Numbered from the stretch's first letter, positions 15,384 to 26,054 are shown. The stretch: DNA of 28,607 nucleotides from Candidatus Neomicrothrix sp. UBA2131 (GCA_002329075.1 DCXR01000008.1:33093-61699); one strand, 5' to 3'. Translations and numbers: made by a program. Notes: generated by a model from the sequence alone, not told the origin.

Positions 15384-16256
15384 GTGAACACGTCAGTCGA
15401 TCCCGCTTCCCCCGATGTCGAGGATGCCGTCCGACGCGCCCTCGCCGAGGACCTGGCGCCGCTCGGCGACCTCAGCGCCGCCCTCGTGCCGCCCGACTGC
15501 CGGGCGACGGGACCAATCGTGGCCCGACGCTCCGGTGTCCTCGCCGGGACCCCATGTGCCAGCGAGGTGTTCCGGCAGGTTGATCCCTCGGTCGATGTCG
15601 CATGGCGGATCGGGGAGGGCGACCGCCTCGAACCGGGCAGCGTGATCGCCATCGTCGAGGGCCCCCTGGCGTCGATCCTGACCGCCGAGCGGACGGCGCT
15701 CAACTTCCTCAGCCACCTCTCCGGGATCGCCTCGCTCGTGGCCCGTTGGGTGGACGCTGCCGCCGGTGGTGCCTTCATCTGGGACACCCGCAAGACCACG
15801 CCGGGGCTGCGGATGCTGGAGAAGGCCGCCGTCCGTGCAGGCGGAGGCCACAACCACCGGACGAGCCTGAGCGACCGGGTGATGCTCAAGGACAACCACC
15901 TCCTCGGCACCGACATCACGTCGGCGATCGCCCGGTCCCGTGAACTCTGGCCGGACAGGATCGTCCACGTGGAGTGCGACACCATCGAACAGGTCAGCGA
16001 GGCACTGTCCGCCGGGGCCGATGCCCTGCTGCTCGACAACATGGAGCCGGACGCCGTCCGGGAGGCCGTCGGCATCGCCCGCTCATTCGGTGAGGAGGGC
16101 GGAAAGGTGCCCCTCCTCGAGGCGTCGGGGGGCATCACGCTCGAGACCGTTGCCGACTACGCAGCGACCGGCGTGGACTGCGTATCCAGCGGCTCCCTCA
16201 CACAGGCCGCACCGGCACTCGACATGGGCCTGGACCTGGACCGGGTCGATCCATGA
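15384..16256 (+). CDS. nadC: Nicotinate-nucleotide pyrophosphorylase (quinolinate phosphoribosyltransferase)
   Basis: Converts quinolinate and PRPP to nicotinate mononucleotide with loss of CO2. The 290-residue protein has AERTALNFLSHLSGIAS, WDTRKTTPGLRMLEKAAV (about 133-150), GGGHNHRTSLSDRVMLKDNH (K169-H172), VHVECDTIEQ, LLLDNM and the barrel end ASGGITLETVADYAATGVD. All active-site basic residues are present. GTG at 15384 was chosen since it gives the usual short N-terminus (ALAEDLAPLGDLS); a TTG at 15348 would add twelve residues of low-complexity character. It lies 48 bases after nadB, probably in the same transcript. Confidence 0.94.
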   Translation: MNTSVDPASPDVEDAVRRALAEDLAPLGDLSAALVPPDCRATGPIVARRSGVLAGTPCASEVFRQVDPSVDVAWRIGEGDRLEPGSVIAIVEGPLASILTAERTALNFLSHLSGIASLVARWVDAAAGGAFIWDTRKTTPGLRMLEKAAVRAGGGHNHRTSLSDRVMLKDNHLLGTDITSAIARSRELWPDRIVHVECDTIEQVSEALSAGADALLLDNMEPDAVREAVGIARSFGEEGGKVPLLEASGGITLETVADYAATGVDCVSSGSLTQAAPALDMGLDLDRVDP

Positions 16257-16317
16257 CCGCAACACCCACCGGCGCACCCTTTCGTGCGATGATCTTCCCA
16301 GGCGCCGAAACCGTTGC

Positions 16318-16324
16318 GGAGGAG
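16318..16324 (+). promoter_or_regulatory. Strong ribosome binding site deciding the TTG start of coaX
   Basis: GGAGGAG lies 5 bases before TTG at 16330. No ATG or GTG in frame is near the expected N-terminus, so this site fixes the rare start. Confidence 0.7.
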
Positions 16325-16329
16325 CGACC

Positions 16330-17121
16330 TTGCTGCTGACCATCGACGTGGGCAACACCCAGACCGTCATCGGGCTCTACGAGAGCGAGCCCACCTCGGG
16401 GGCGACCGCCGCCGCCGGCCTGCTCGACCACTGGCGGATAGCCACCGACGCGGAGCGAACCGCCGACGAGCACGCCGTCGTGATCCGGAGCCTGCTGCAG
16501 TTGTCGGGCTATCCGTTCGACATGGACGGGGTGGCGATCTGCGCCGGCGTGCCACGCGTGCTTGCCAGCCTGCGCGAGATGATCGACCGCAGCACCGACG
16601 TCACGCCGGTCGTGATCGAGCCCGGCGTCCGCACGGGAATGGCGATCCTGTACGACAACCCCAGGGAGGTGGGTGCCGACCGCATCGCCAACGCCGTCGC
16701 CGCCTTCGACCTGTACGGCGGACCGACCGTCGTGGTCGACTTCGGGACCGGCAACAACTTCGACGTGATCTCCGCCGACGGCGAGTTCCTCGGGGGCGCC
16801 ATCGCCCCGGGGGTCGAGATAAGCCTCGATGCCCTCTTCGAACGGGCAGCGGCCCTGCGGTCCGTCGAGTTGGTGGCGCCCCGCAGCGTCATCGGAAAGA
16901 ACACCGTCGAGTCGTTGCAGTCGGGCGCCGTGTTCGGCTTCGCTGCGCAGATCGACGGAATGGTCGAACGTTTCCGGGCAGAGTTGGACGGCTGCACCGT
17001 CATCGCCACCGGCGGTCTGGCGCCGTTGATCGCCCCGGAGGCGCGGACCATCGAACACGTCGAGCCCTTCCTGACGCTCCACGGCCTCCGTGTCGTCTAC
17101 CACCGGAACCAGGAGCACTGA
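16330..17121 (+). CDS. coaX: Type III pantothenate kinase family protein
   Basis: Phosphorylates pantothenate, the first step to CoA. The 263-residue protein has the phosphate-1 motif TIDVGNTQTVIG (4-15), PGVRTGMAI, GADRIANAVAA (115-125), VVDFGTGNNFDVIS (about 135-148), FLGGAIAPGVEIS and the family's RSVIGKNTVESLQSG. The phosphate-2 motif, normally GTATT, reads GTGNN (139-143), so full activity is not certain; M. tuberculosis has a divergent CoaX said to be inactive beside a type I kinase. Start is TTG at 16330 after GGAGGAG. It lies 73 bases after nadC, a gap with no clear promoter, and 4 bases before lysS. Confidence 0.92.
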   Translation: MLLTIDVGNTQTVIGLYESEPTSGATAAAGLLDHWRIATDAERTADEHAVVIRSLLQLSGYPFDMDGVAICAGVPRVLASLREMIDRSTDVTPVVIEPGVRTGMAILYDNPREVGADRIANAVAAFDLYGGPTVVVDFGTGNNFDVISADGEFLGGAIAPGVEISLDALFERAAALRSVELVAPRSVIGKNTVESLQSGAVFGFAAQIDGMVERFRAELDGCTVIATGGLAPLIAPEARTIEHVEPFLTLHGLRVVYHRNQEH

Positions 17122-17125
17122 GCCG

Positions 17126-18577
17126 ATGGGCGATGTATCCATGAACGCAGGCATTCCATACCGCTTCGAGCCCACGGCCGACGCTGCCGGCATCCATGCC
17201 GCCCACGGCGACCTCGAGGCCGGTGCCGAGACGGGCATCGAGGTAACCATCGCCGGTCGCCTCATGCTGCGCCGCGACCAGGGGAAGTTGTTCTTCGGCG
17301 TTCTCCAGGACGCCTCCGGTCGCATCCAGCTGTTCGCCCCGCAGAAGACCACGCCTGACTTCGACGGCTTCACCGGACTGCACCTGGGCGACTGGATCGG
17401 CGTGACCGGCGAGGTCATCATGACCCGCCGGGGTGAGCTCTCGGTGCGGGTGGGCTCGTGGGTGCGGCTCGCCGAGGCACGTCGGCCGTTTCCCGACAAG
17501 TGGCACGGCATCACCGACACCGACACGCGTTATCGGCAGCGTTACGTCGACCTCTGGGTCACCGACGAGGCCCGCGATGCCTTCGTCCTGCGCAGTCGGG
17601 CGATCTCGTTGATGCGCCGCTGGCTCGAGGACCGTGGGTTCATCGAGGTCGAGACGCCGGTCTTCCACCCCATCCCCGGTGGGGCGCTGGCCCGGCCGTT
17701 CACCACGCACCACAATGCGCTGGACCTGGACCTGTACCTGAGGGTCGCCCCCGAGCTCTACCTGAAGCGCCTCACGGTAGGTGGGATGGAGCGGGTGTTC
17801 GAGGTGGCGCGGGTGTTCCGCAACGAGGGGGTGTCGACCCGCCACAACCCCGAGTTCACGATGCTCGAGCTGTACCAGGCGTATGCCGACTACACGGACA
17901 TCATGGCGCTGGTCGAGGAAATGGTGGCCTACCTGGCCGAGACGCTGCTCGGTACCACCAGCGTCGTCTACGACGGCCGTGACATCGACCTGTCGGTCCC
18001 ATGGCGCCGGGCGACGCTCACCGAACTGCTCGCCGAGCACGGCGGTCTCCAGGTCGACCTCGACACGCCACGCGACGAGTTGGTGCGGCTGTGCGAGGAG
18101 CGTGGCATTCCCGTCGAGGACCACTACGGGGCCGGCAAGTTGATCCTCGAACTCTACGAGAAGACCACCGAGCCTGAGTTGTGGGGTCCGGTGTTCGTAA
18201 CCGACTACCCGAAGGAGGTTTCGCCCCTGTCGCGCGACCACCGCGACCGGCCGGGCTGGGTCGAACGCTTCGAGGGGATCGTGGCGGGCCGCGAGCTGTG
18301 CAACGCCTTCACCGAGTTGGTCGATCCTGACGAACAGCGGGAGCGTTTCGTTGCCCAGGAGGCCGGAAGGGCGGCCGGCGATGCCGAGGCGATGCCGGTC
18401 GACGAGGACTACCTGCGGGCACTCGAGTTCGGCCTGCCGCCAACGGGTGGCCTGGGCATAGGCGTCGACCGGTTGATCATGCTGCTGACCGGCACCACGG
18501 CGATCCGCGACGTGATCCTGTTCCCGACGCTTCGACCCGAGCAGGAGCGCGGTGTGCCGGGCGGACCCGACGCCTGA
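17126..18577 (+). CDS. lysS: Lysyl-tRNA synthetase, class II
   Basis: Charges tRNA-Lys. The 483-residue protein has an N-terminal OB-fold anticodon domain (ITVAGRL-like TIAGRLMLRRDQGKLFFGVL, about 43-62), class II motif 1 (RRWLEDRGFIEVETPVFHP), motif 2 (FEVARVFRNEGVSTRHNPEF, about 226-245) and motif 3 (GGLGIGVDRLIMLL, about 441-454, then AIRDVILFPTLRP). The length is that of ordinary LysS without the LysX membrane domain. ATG at 17126 was chosen because AGGAG sits 10 bases upstream; ATG 17141 also fits the family but has no such site. The gene ends 9 bases from the convergent polyprenyl synthase stop. Confidence 0.96.
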   Translation: MGDVSMNAGIPYRFEPTADAAGIHAAHGDLEAGAETGIEVTIAGRLMLRRDQGKLFFGVLQDASGRIQLFAPQKTTPDFDGFTGLHLGDWIGVTGEVIMTRRGELSVRVGSWVRLAEARRPFPDKWHGITDTDTRYRQRYVDLWVTDEARDAFVLRSRAISLMRRWLEDRGFIEVETPVFHPIPGGALARPFTTHHNALDLDLYLRVAPELYLKRLTVGGMERVFEVARVFRNEGVSTRHNPEFTMLELYQAYADYTDIMALVEEMVAYLAETLLGTTSVVYDGRDIDLSVPWRRATLTELLAEHGGLQVDLDTPRDELVRLCEERGIPVEDHYGAGKLILELYEKTTEPELWGPVFVTDYPKEVSPLSRDHRDRPGWVERFEGIVAGRELCNAFTELVDPDEQRERFVAQEAGRAAGDAEAMPVDEDYLRALEFGLPPTGGLGIGVDRLIMLLTGTTAIRDVILFPTLRPEQERGVPGGPDA

Positions 18578-18586
18578 CGACCGGAA

Positions 18587-19591
18587 CTACACGCCCGAGA
18601 CCGCGTCGACCCGGGAAAGCAGCAGGTTGCAGGTCTGCCTCAGGGTGGAGACGGCCGGCGTGGGTGGAAACACGTCGAGTGCGTTGCCGGCGGCGCCGGT
18701 GAACTCGATCGCCGTGGCCATCGAGGTGGCGATCGATTCGTCGCCACGCACGATCTCGAGGACACGGTCGCGTGTGGCCGGGTCGATGGCTCCGCCGAGC
18801 ATGCTCCGGAGTTCGCCGCCTGCGGGCCCCTCGAGCGCCCGGATGACCGGAAGCGTGTAGACGCCCTCGCAGAGGTCGTTGCCGGCCGGCTTCCCCAACT
18901 GGCCGTCTGTGGCAACCAGGTCGAGGACGTCGTCGACGATCTGGAAGGCCATCCCGTAGTGGTGCCCGAACGAGGTGAGTGCCTCGACCTCCGGGCGGGA
19001 GAGGTCGGCCACGATGCCGCCGATTCGGGCAGCGGTGGCGAGGAGCACGGCGGTCTTGCCGGCGATGGATTCGAGGTAGGAGGACTCGGTGCGGTCCACG
19101 TAGAAGGTGCTTCCGATCTCGCGTACCTGGCCCTCGCAGAGGCGGGCGATGGTGCCGGCCAGCAGGGCGGCCACCTCGGTGCCGAGGTCGGCGGCGATCT
19201 CCGAGGCCCGGGCCAGCAGGTAGTCGCCGGCGAGGATGGCCTCGAGGTTGCCGAACCGGGAGTTGACGCTCTCGACGGTGCGGCGGGTGTCGGCGCCGTC
19301 GATCACGTCATCGTGGTAGAGGGAGCCCTGGTGGACCAGTTCGACGGCGACTCCGCCACGGATGGCGTCCTGGCTGGGCGGGCCGGGGTCGGTGGTGGTC
19401 GCCAGCGACGCCGTGATGGTGAGTGCGGGACGGACCCGCTTGCCGCCGGCGTCGATCAGGTGCCCGGCAACCTCTGTGAGGAAGGGTTCATCGGATTGCA
19501 CCACCCGGCGGAGTTCCTCGTCCACCCGGCTGATGTGGTCGGCCATGCCCGGAAGGGCGAGAAGCGAGGAGGAATCGGAGGATGGGGCCAC
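18587..19591 (-). CDS. Long-chain polyprenyl diphosphate synthase
   Basis: Makes an all-trans prenyl diphosphate, probably the side chain of menaquinone, by adding isopentenyl diphosphate units. The 334-residue protein has GGKRVRPAL (49-57), the first Asp-rich motif DDVID (94-98), RFGNLEAILAGDYLLARA, GKTAVLLATAARIGG and the second Asp-rich motif DDVLD (220-224) followed by GKPAGNDLCEGVYTLPVI. Small residues (G89, S90) before the first motif suggest a long rather than C15 product. GTG at 19591 was chosen because TATCCT lies 6 bases upstream on the minus strand; an ATG at residue 16 is the alternative. It is divergent from clpC. ispD and ispF in this window make its precursors. Confidence 0.92.
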   Translation of the reverse strand: MAPSSDSSSLLALPGMADHISRVDEELRRVVQSDEPFLTEVAGHLIDAGGKRVRPALTITASLATTTDPGPPSQDAIRGGVAVELVHQGSLYHDDVIDGADTRRTVESVNSRFGNLEAILAGDYLLARASEIAADLGTEVAALLAGTIARLCEGQVREIGSTFYVDRTESSYLESIAGKTAVLLATAARIGGIVADLSRPEVEALTSFGHHYGMAFQIVDDVLDLVATDGQLGKPAGNDLCEGVYTLPVIRALEGPAGGELRSMLGGAIDPATRDRVLEIVRGDESIATSMATAIEFTGAAGNALDVFPPTPAVSTLRQTCNLLLSRVDAVSGV

Positions 19592-19597
19592 CCGTGG

Positions 19598-19603
19598 AGG
19601 ATA
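19598..19603 (-). promoter_or_regulatory. Probable -10 element of the polyprenyl synthase gene
   Basis: On the minus strand TATCCT is followed by 6 bases (CCACGG) and the GTG at 19591, a leaderless layout like the other TAnnnT sites in this window. Confidence 0.4.
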
Positions 19604-19686
19604 CGAGGGGGGCCGGTGCGGCGAAACCGACGGAGCATGCGGTGGCTGATGGCCGACGGGGCCGATTGCTCGTCACGGGCCGTGGA

Positions 19687-19692
19687 TACACT
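19687..19692 (+). promoter_or_regulatory. Candidate -10 of clpC with a GC-rich leader hairpin downstream
   Basis: TACACT at 19687-19692 has a TTGCTC 15 bases upstream (19666-19671). The implied leader of about 55 bases contains a perfect hairpin GCGCCC-GCC-GGGCGC at 19704-19718 and the ribosome site GGGAG at 19741-19745. The 162-base divergent gap (19592-19753) shows nothing else. The promoter is only a candidate. Confidence 0.3.
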
Positions 19693-19753
19693 CCCTGACA
19701 GAGGCGCCCGCCGGGCGCGACGTAGATCAGGAACACGACAGGGAGACGGCTGC

Positions 19754-22282
<2,529 letters not shown>

Positions 22283-22317
22283 CTGCACAGCGCTAACCCC
22301 ACCGTCCCCCTATCGCC

Positions 22318-22323
22318 TAGCGT
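22318..22323 (+). promoter_or_regulatory. Probable -10 element of the LppM/HAD fusion gene
   Basis: TAGCGT is followed by 7 bases (CCCCGTC) and the ATG at 22331. It lies in the 48-base gap after clpC and suggests a separate leaderless transcript. Confidence 0.45.
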
Positions 22324-22330
22324 CCCCGTC

Positions 22331-23869
22331 ATGCGTCGCATCGCGTCCGTTTCCCCATGGGCGTTCCTGCCGCTGCTGGTACTGCTGTCGTCCACCGGCT
22401 GTCGGGCCAACGCCTCGGTTGCCATCGAGGTCGCCGAGGGCGGGTCCGGAACCGTCACCGTCGGGTTGGTCCTCGACGACGAGGCGGTCGAGTTGGTGGG
22501 CGGCATCGAGAAGCAACTCCGCGTCGATGACCTGGCGGATGCGGAGTGGACGGTCGAGGGGCCGAACCGGCTGCCCACGGGCGACACGACGGTCATGGCC
22601 ACGAAGTCGTTCGACTCACCAGAGCGCCTGCCCGACGTCCTGGCCGAGATCGCCGGTCCGGGCGTGTTCGAGGACGTGGCGCTCACCCGGCACCGCTCGT
22701 TCGCCCGCACCGAGTGGCGGTTGAGTGGCAGGGTCGACCTTTCGGGCGGTCTCGACCTGTTCAGCGACGACGCTCTGGCGGAGACGCTCTCGGGCCTGCC
22801 CCTCGGTCGCACGACAGCCGAGTTGGTTGCACTGTCAGGATGCACGACCGGTGACTGCGACCCGGCCGAAGCCTTCGAGATGGAGTTGACGGCATCACTC
22901 CCCGGTGGACCGTCGGCGGAGGCCGACGGGGCCCACTGGACGATCAGCCTCGGCGACCTCTCCCCCACCCGGTTCGACGTAGAGGGGGTGCTCACGGACC
23001 GGGAGCCGAGAATGTGGCGCAACGGGGCGATCGTGGCGGGTGTGCTGGCCATTCTGGTCACGTTGTTCCTGCTGGCGCGCTACGCGGTGGCGGGTCGCAT
23101 GGGGGGGCCACCCCGGGCAACCCGACCACCTCGCACCTCGCGAAGGGCCGGTGAGATCCTCGAGGAGCATCCGGCTGACGGTGGCGAGGCAGGCGAGCGT
23201 CGCCTCGAACTCCTGGTGCTTGGCGGCATCGGTGTGATCTGGGACTCCGGTGGCGACCCCGAGGGCCTGCTCGTCCGGTACGTACGGGAGCAGGGTGGTA
23301 TCGCCGACCCCCGCGAGATCGCCGACCGCTACCGCTCTGCCAGCCTCGGTCACGTCTCCACCGCCCAGTTCTGGTCGTCGATCGGCGTGAAGGGTGAAGC
23401 CGACCAACTCGACCGGTCCTACCTCGAGCGTGTCAGGTTGCGCCGAGACGTGCTGCCCTTCCTCGATCGGATGAAGGAGCGGGGCCTGCCGGTGGCGTGC
23501 CTGACCAATGCGGTCCTGCCCTGGTCGGTGTTCCTGCGTGAGCACCTCGGCCTCGATGAATTGATGGCCCACTGGGTCGTGAGTGGCGAGGTCGGGGCCC
23601 GCAAGCCCAGCCAGGCCATGTTCGAAGCGCTTCGCCGCATGTCGGGCGTTCCGTTCCGCAACATGCTGCTGATCGACTCCGAGCCGCCGATGCTCGAGGC
23701 CGCCCGCAGCATGGGGATGTCGACTGTCCTGATGCGTGGGGCGGCGCTCATCCCGGAGGGCTTCCCACATCCGGTCATCGGTGGATTCGCCGAGTTGTTC
23801 CGGCCGAGCACCAGGGCGGCCCCGGCCGAATATGGAGCATCAGGAGGGGAAGTGCCCGAGGAGGGCTGA
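22331..23869 (+). CDS. LppM-like lipoprotein fused through a transmembrane helix to a degenerate HAD-family domain
   Basis: One uninterrupted 512-residue frame. Residues 1-24 form a signal peptide with a lipobox ending SSTGC (C24). Residues about 25-227 resemble the LppM/DUF3153 extracytoplasmic domain of actinobacteria (ANASVAIEVAEGGSGTVTVGL at 26-46 and a RTEWRLSGRVDLSGG segment). Residues about 231-255 are a strong transmembrane helix followed by the basic run RMGGPPRATRPPRTSRR, so the rest is cytoplasmic. Residues about 290-495 follow HAD subfamily IA: T392 in CLTNAV (motif II), K425 in GARKPS (motif III) and D449 in LLIDSEPP (motif IV). Motif I, normally DxD, is replaced: LLVLGGIGVIWD has G298 and I300 where Asp belongs. 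Phosphatase activity is therefore unlikely; a sensor or scaffold role is inference. No internal frameshift is seen. Confidence 0.8.
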   Translation: MRRIASVSPWAFLPLLVLLSSTGCRANASVAIEVAEGGSGTVTVGLVLDDEAVELVGGIEKQLRVDDLADAEWTVEGPNRLPTGDTTVMATKSFDSPERLPDVLAEIAGPGVFEDVALTRHRSFARTEWRLSGRVDLSGGLDLFSDDALAETLSGLPLGRTTAELVALSGCTTGDCDPAEAFEMELTASLPGGPSAEADGAHWTISLGDLSPTRFDVEGVLTDREPRMWRNGAIVAGVLAILVTLFLLARYAVAGRMGGPPRATRPPRTSRRAGEILEEHPADGGEAGERRLELLVLGGIGVIWDSGGDPEGLLVRYVREQGGIADPREIADRYRSASLGHVSTAQFWSSIGVKGEADQLDRSYLERVRLRRDVLPFLDRMKERGLPVACLTNAVLPWSVFLREHLGLDELMAHWVVSGEVGARKPSQAMFEALRRMSGVPFRNMLLIDSEPPMLEAARSMGMSTVLMRGAALIPEGFPHPVIGGFAELFRPSTRAAPAEYGASGGEVPEEG

Positions 23870-23891
23870 ATCGGCTGTCACAGGGCGTCCG

Positions 23892-23897
23892 TAGTGT
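23892..23897 (+). promoter_or_regulatory. Probable -10 element of radA
   Basis: TAGTGT is followed by 7 bases (CGGCGCC) and the ATG at 23905, the layout repeated elsewhere in the window. Confidence 0.45.
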
Positions 23898-23904
23898 CGG
23901 CGCC

Positions 23905-25392
23905 ATGACGACCACCGCTCCAACGCATCCCGAACAGCCACCCTCCCCTGAGCCGGGGGCGTCCTCCCTTCGACCTTCCAACAGGCGTCGGCGCACCAAC
24001 TTCTGCTGCGCCGAGTGCGGGGTGTCGCAACCCAGGTGGGTCGGCCACTGTCCGGGATGCGGGGGGTGGAACACGTTGCACGAGGTGGTCCGGGTGGAGC
24101 CGAGCACCGTGGCGCCGGAGACCGAGGCAGTCCTGCTCACCGAGGTGGCGACGACTGCCGCCGCACCGGTGCCCACGGGCCTTTCGGAGTTCGACCGGGC
24201 CATGGGTGGAGGCCTCGTCCCGGGGTCGGTGACCCTGTTGGGGGGCGAGCCGGGTATAGGCAAGTCCACCCTGACCCTGCAGGTCGCCGCCGGCCTGGCG
24301 CGTCGGGAGGGTCGCGTCCTGTTGGTCGGGGCCGAGGAGTCGGCGGCCCAGGTCCGGCTGCGGGCCGAGCGGTTGGCCGCACTCGTCGACGGGGTGTGGT
24401 TGGCCGGCGACGCCGACCTCGACATGGTGGTCGCCCACCTCGACCGGGTGGGGCCCGACCTGCTGGTGGTCGATTCCATCCAGACCGTCCACGACCCGGC
24501 GGTCACCGGGGTTCCGGGATCCACGGCCCAGGTACGGGCCTGTGCCCACCGGTTGGTCGGCGAGGCACATAGACGTGGCACCACCACCGTGCTGGTCGGG
24601 CACGTCACCAAGGACGGCTCCCTTGCCGGACCCAAGGTGCTGGAGCACGTCGTCGACACCGTTGTCGAGTTGACGGGTGACCGGCACCATGCCCTCCGGC
24701 TGCTGCGCGTGGCGAAGCACCGGTTCGGGTCGACCGATGAACTGGGCCTGTTCGAGATGGCGGCCGACGGCATGCGGCCGGTCGAGGACCCGGGCCGGTT
24801 GTTCCTCGCCGATCGGGCAACCGATGTGGCGGGTTCGGCCGTGCTCCCGGCCATGGAGGGACACCGGCCGCTCGTGGTCGAACTGCAGTCCCTGGTGGTG
24901 CGTGCCACCACCCACCATCCCCGGCGTTCGTCCCAGGGCGTGGACCCCCGACGCCTGTCGTTGCTCCTGGCCGTCCTGGAGCGGCGCGTCGGCCTCGAGT
25001 TGGGGGCGCTCGACGTCTACGTCACCGCCGTGGGTGGCGTGCAGGTCACCGAACCGGGGGCCGACCTTCCCCTGGCCCTTGCCGTGACCTCGGCGCTCAC
25101 CGGCCGGCACCTGGGGAGCGACACCGTGGCCTGTGGAGAGGTGGGCCTCGGCGGCGAGGTTCGTCAGGTGGCACACCTCGAACGCCGCCTCCAGGAGGCA
25201 CAGCGCCTGGGCTTCACCCGGGCCGTGCTGCCCGAGTCGGGGCCGGAGGGGCCGCCCGGCATGGAGGTCGTCCGGGTGCGCACGCTCGCCGAGGCCGTGG
25301 AGGCGACGGGCCTGCTGGCAGGGTGTTCGCAGCCAGGGTCCCCTGCCGCCCGAGGTGGTACCGGAGGAGGGGGTCCCGGCGTGCAAGAGTGA
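23905..25392 (+). CDS. radA: DNA repair protein RadA
   Basis: A branch-migration helicase-like ATPase of recombinational repair. The 495-residue protein has a disordered N-terminus, a C4 zinc finger (C35-x2-C38, C49-x2-C52 in GVSQPRWVGHCPGCGGWNT), Walker A GGEPGIGKST (113-122), LLVVDSIQTVHD as Walker B, a RadA signature at 271-275, and a C-terminal Lon-like domain (ADLPLALAVTSALTG). The signature reads KHRFG instead of the almost invariant KNRFG. The last twenty residues are Gly-rich and likely disordered. Its neighbour in many actinobacteria, disA, is absent. The next gene follows after 3 bases. Confidence 0.95.
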   Translation: MTTTAPTHPEQPPSPEPGASSLRPSNRRRRTNFCCAECGVSQPRWVGHCPGCGGWNTLHEVVRVEPSTVAPETEAVLLTEVATTAAAPVPTGLSEFDRAMGGGLVPGSVTLLGGEPGIGKSTLTLQVAAGLARREGRVLLVGAEESAAQVRLRAERLAALVDGVWLAGDADLDMVVAHLDRVGPDLLVVDSIQTVHDPAVTGVPGSTAQVRACAHRLVGEAHRRGTTTVLVGHVTKDGSLAGPKVLEHVVDTVVELTGDRHHALRLLRVAKHRFGSTDELGLFEMAADGMRPVEDPGRLFLADRATDVAGSAVLPAMEGHRPLVVELQSLVVRATTHHPRRSSQGVDPRRLSLLLAVLERRVGLELGALDVYVTAVGGVQVTEPGADLPLALAVTSALTGRHLGSDTVACGEVGLGGEVRQVAHLERRLQEAQRLGFTRAVLPESGPEGPPGMEVVRVRTLAEAVEATGLLAGCSQPGSPAARGGTGGGGPGVQE

Positions 25393-25395
25393 CGC

Positions 25396-26052
25396 ATGCG
25401 CATCGAGCTTCCCTCAGGCACGCCCGCCGAACTCGTCCACCCTGCCGACGGCCCGTCCGACCGTGGCCTGGTGGTGGTTCCCGACGTCATGGGGTTACGG
25501 CCCCTCTTCGACGACCTTGTGGCCCGCCTGGCCGAGGATCAGGGATGGTCCGTCTGTGCCTTCGAGCTCTATCCGGGCCGCGAACACCTCGAGGTCGCCG
25601 ACCGCCTCGACGCCGGGGCGACGCTCGGTGACGATCGGGTCATGGGAGATGCTGCCGCTGCCGCTGATGCGACGGGCGCCGACACCGTCGGCATCCTCGG
25701 CTTCTGCATGGGCGGCATGTACGTACTCAAGGCCGTCTCCACCGGTCGGTTCCACCGACACTGTCCCTTCTACGGGATGATCCACGTTCCGGAGCAGTGG
25801 CAGGGGGCCGGTCAGGGTGAGCCGCTCGACCTCCTGTCGACCGGCGACGCAGGGTCCGTGCTGGCGATCATCGGAACCGAAGATCGCTGGACCCCACCCG
25901 ACCATGTCGACGACCTCGAGGCGGCCGGCGCCACGGTCGTCCGCTACGAGGGAGCCGACCACGGCTTCGTGCACGATGCCTCACGCCCGGCACATCGACC
26001 AGGTGATGCGGCGGATGCCTGGATGCGGGTGCTCGCCTGGCTGTCCGGCTGA
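25396..26052 (+). CDS. Dienelactone hydrolase family protein
   Basis: A 218-residue alpha/beta hydrolase. GLVVVPDVMGLRPLFDDL is near the N-terminus, and the catalytic triad candidates are C104 in GILGFCMGGMY, D163 in IIGTEDRWTPP and H189 in GADHGFVHD. The Cys nucleophile is the mark of the dienelactone hydrolase group, whose best-known reaction opens dienelactones in chlorocatechol breakdown. No catabolic neighbours are present, so the natural substrate is unknown. It starts 3 bases after radA and was probably co-transcribed; its stop is 2 bases from the convergent crp stop. Confidence 0.87.
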   Translation: MRIELPSGTPAELVHPADGPSDRGLVVVPDVMGLRPLFDDLVARLAEDQGWSVCAFELYPGREHLEVADRLDAGATLGDDRVMGDAAAAADATGADTVGILGFCMGGMYVLKAVSTGRFHRHCPFYGMIHVPEQWQGAGQGEPLDLLSTGDAGSVLAIIGTEDRWTPPDHVDDLEAAGATVVRYEGADHGFVHDASRPAHRPGDAADAWMRVLAWLSG

Positions 26053-26054
26053 AC

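Noticed and set aside
18959..19753. A 265-codon upstream extension of the clpC frame
   Set aside because: It runs opposite the conserved polyprenyl synthase, has shadow-like composition, and the ClpC family begins at FERFTDRARR.
22331..23869. Reading the fusion gene as two genes, lppM and a HAD hydrolase
   Set aside because: There is no stop or frame change between the parts, the linker is a plausible cytoplasmic basic run, and no start with a ribosome site or TAnnnT element precedes the HAD part.
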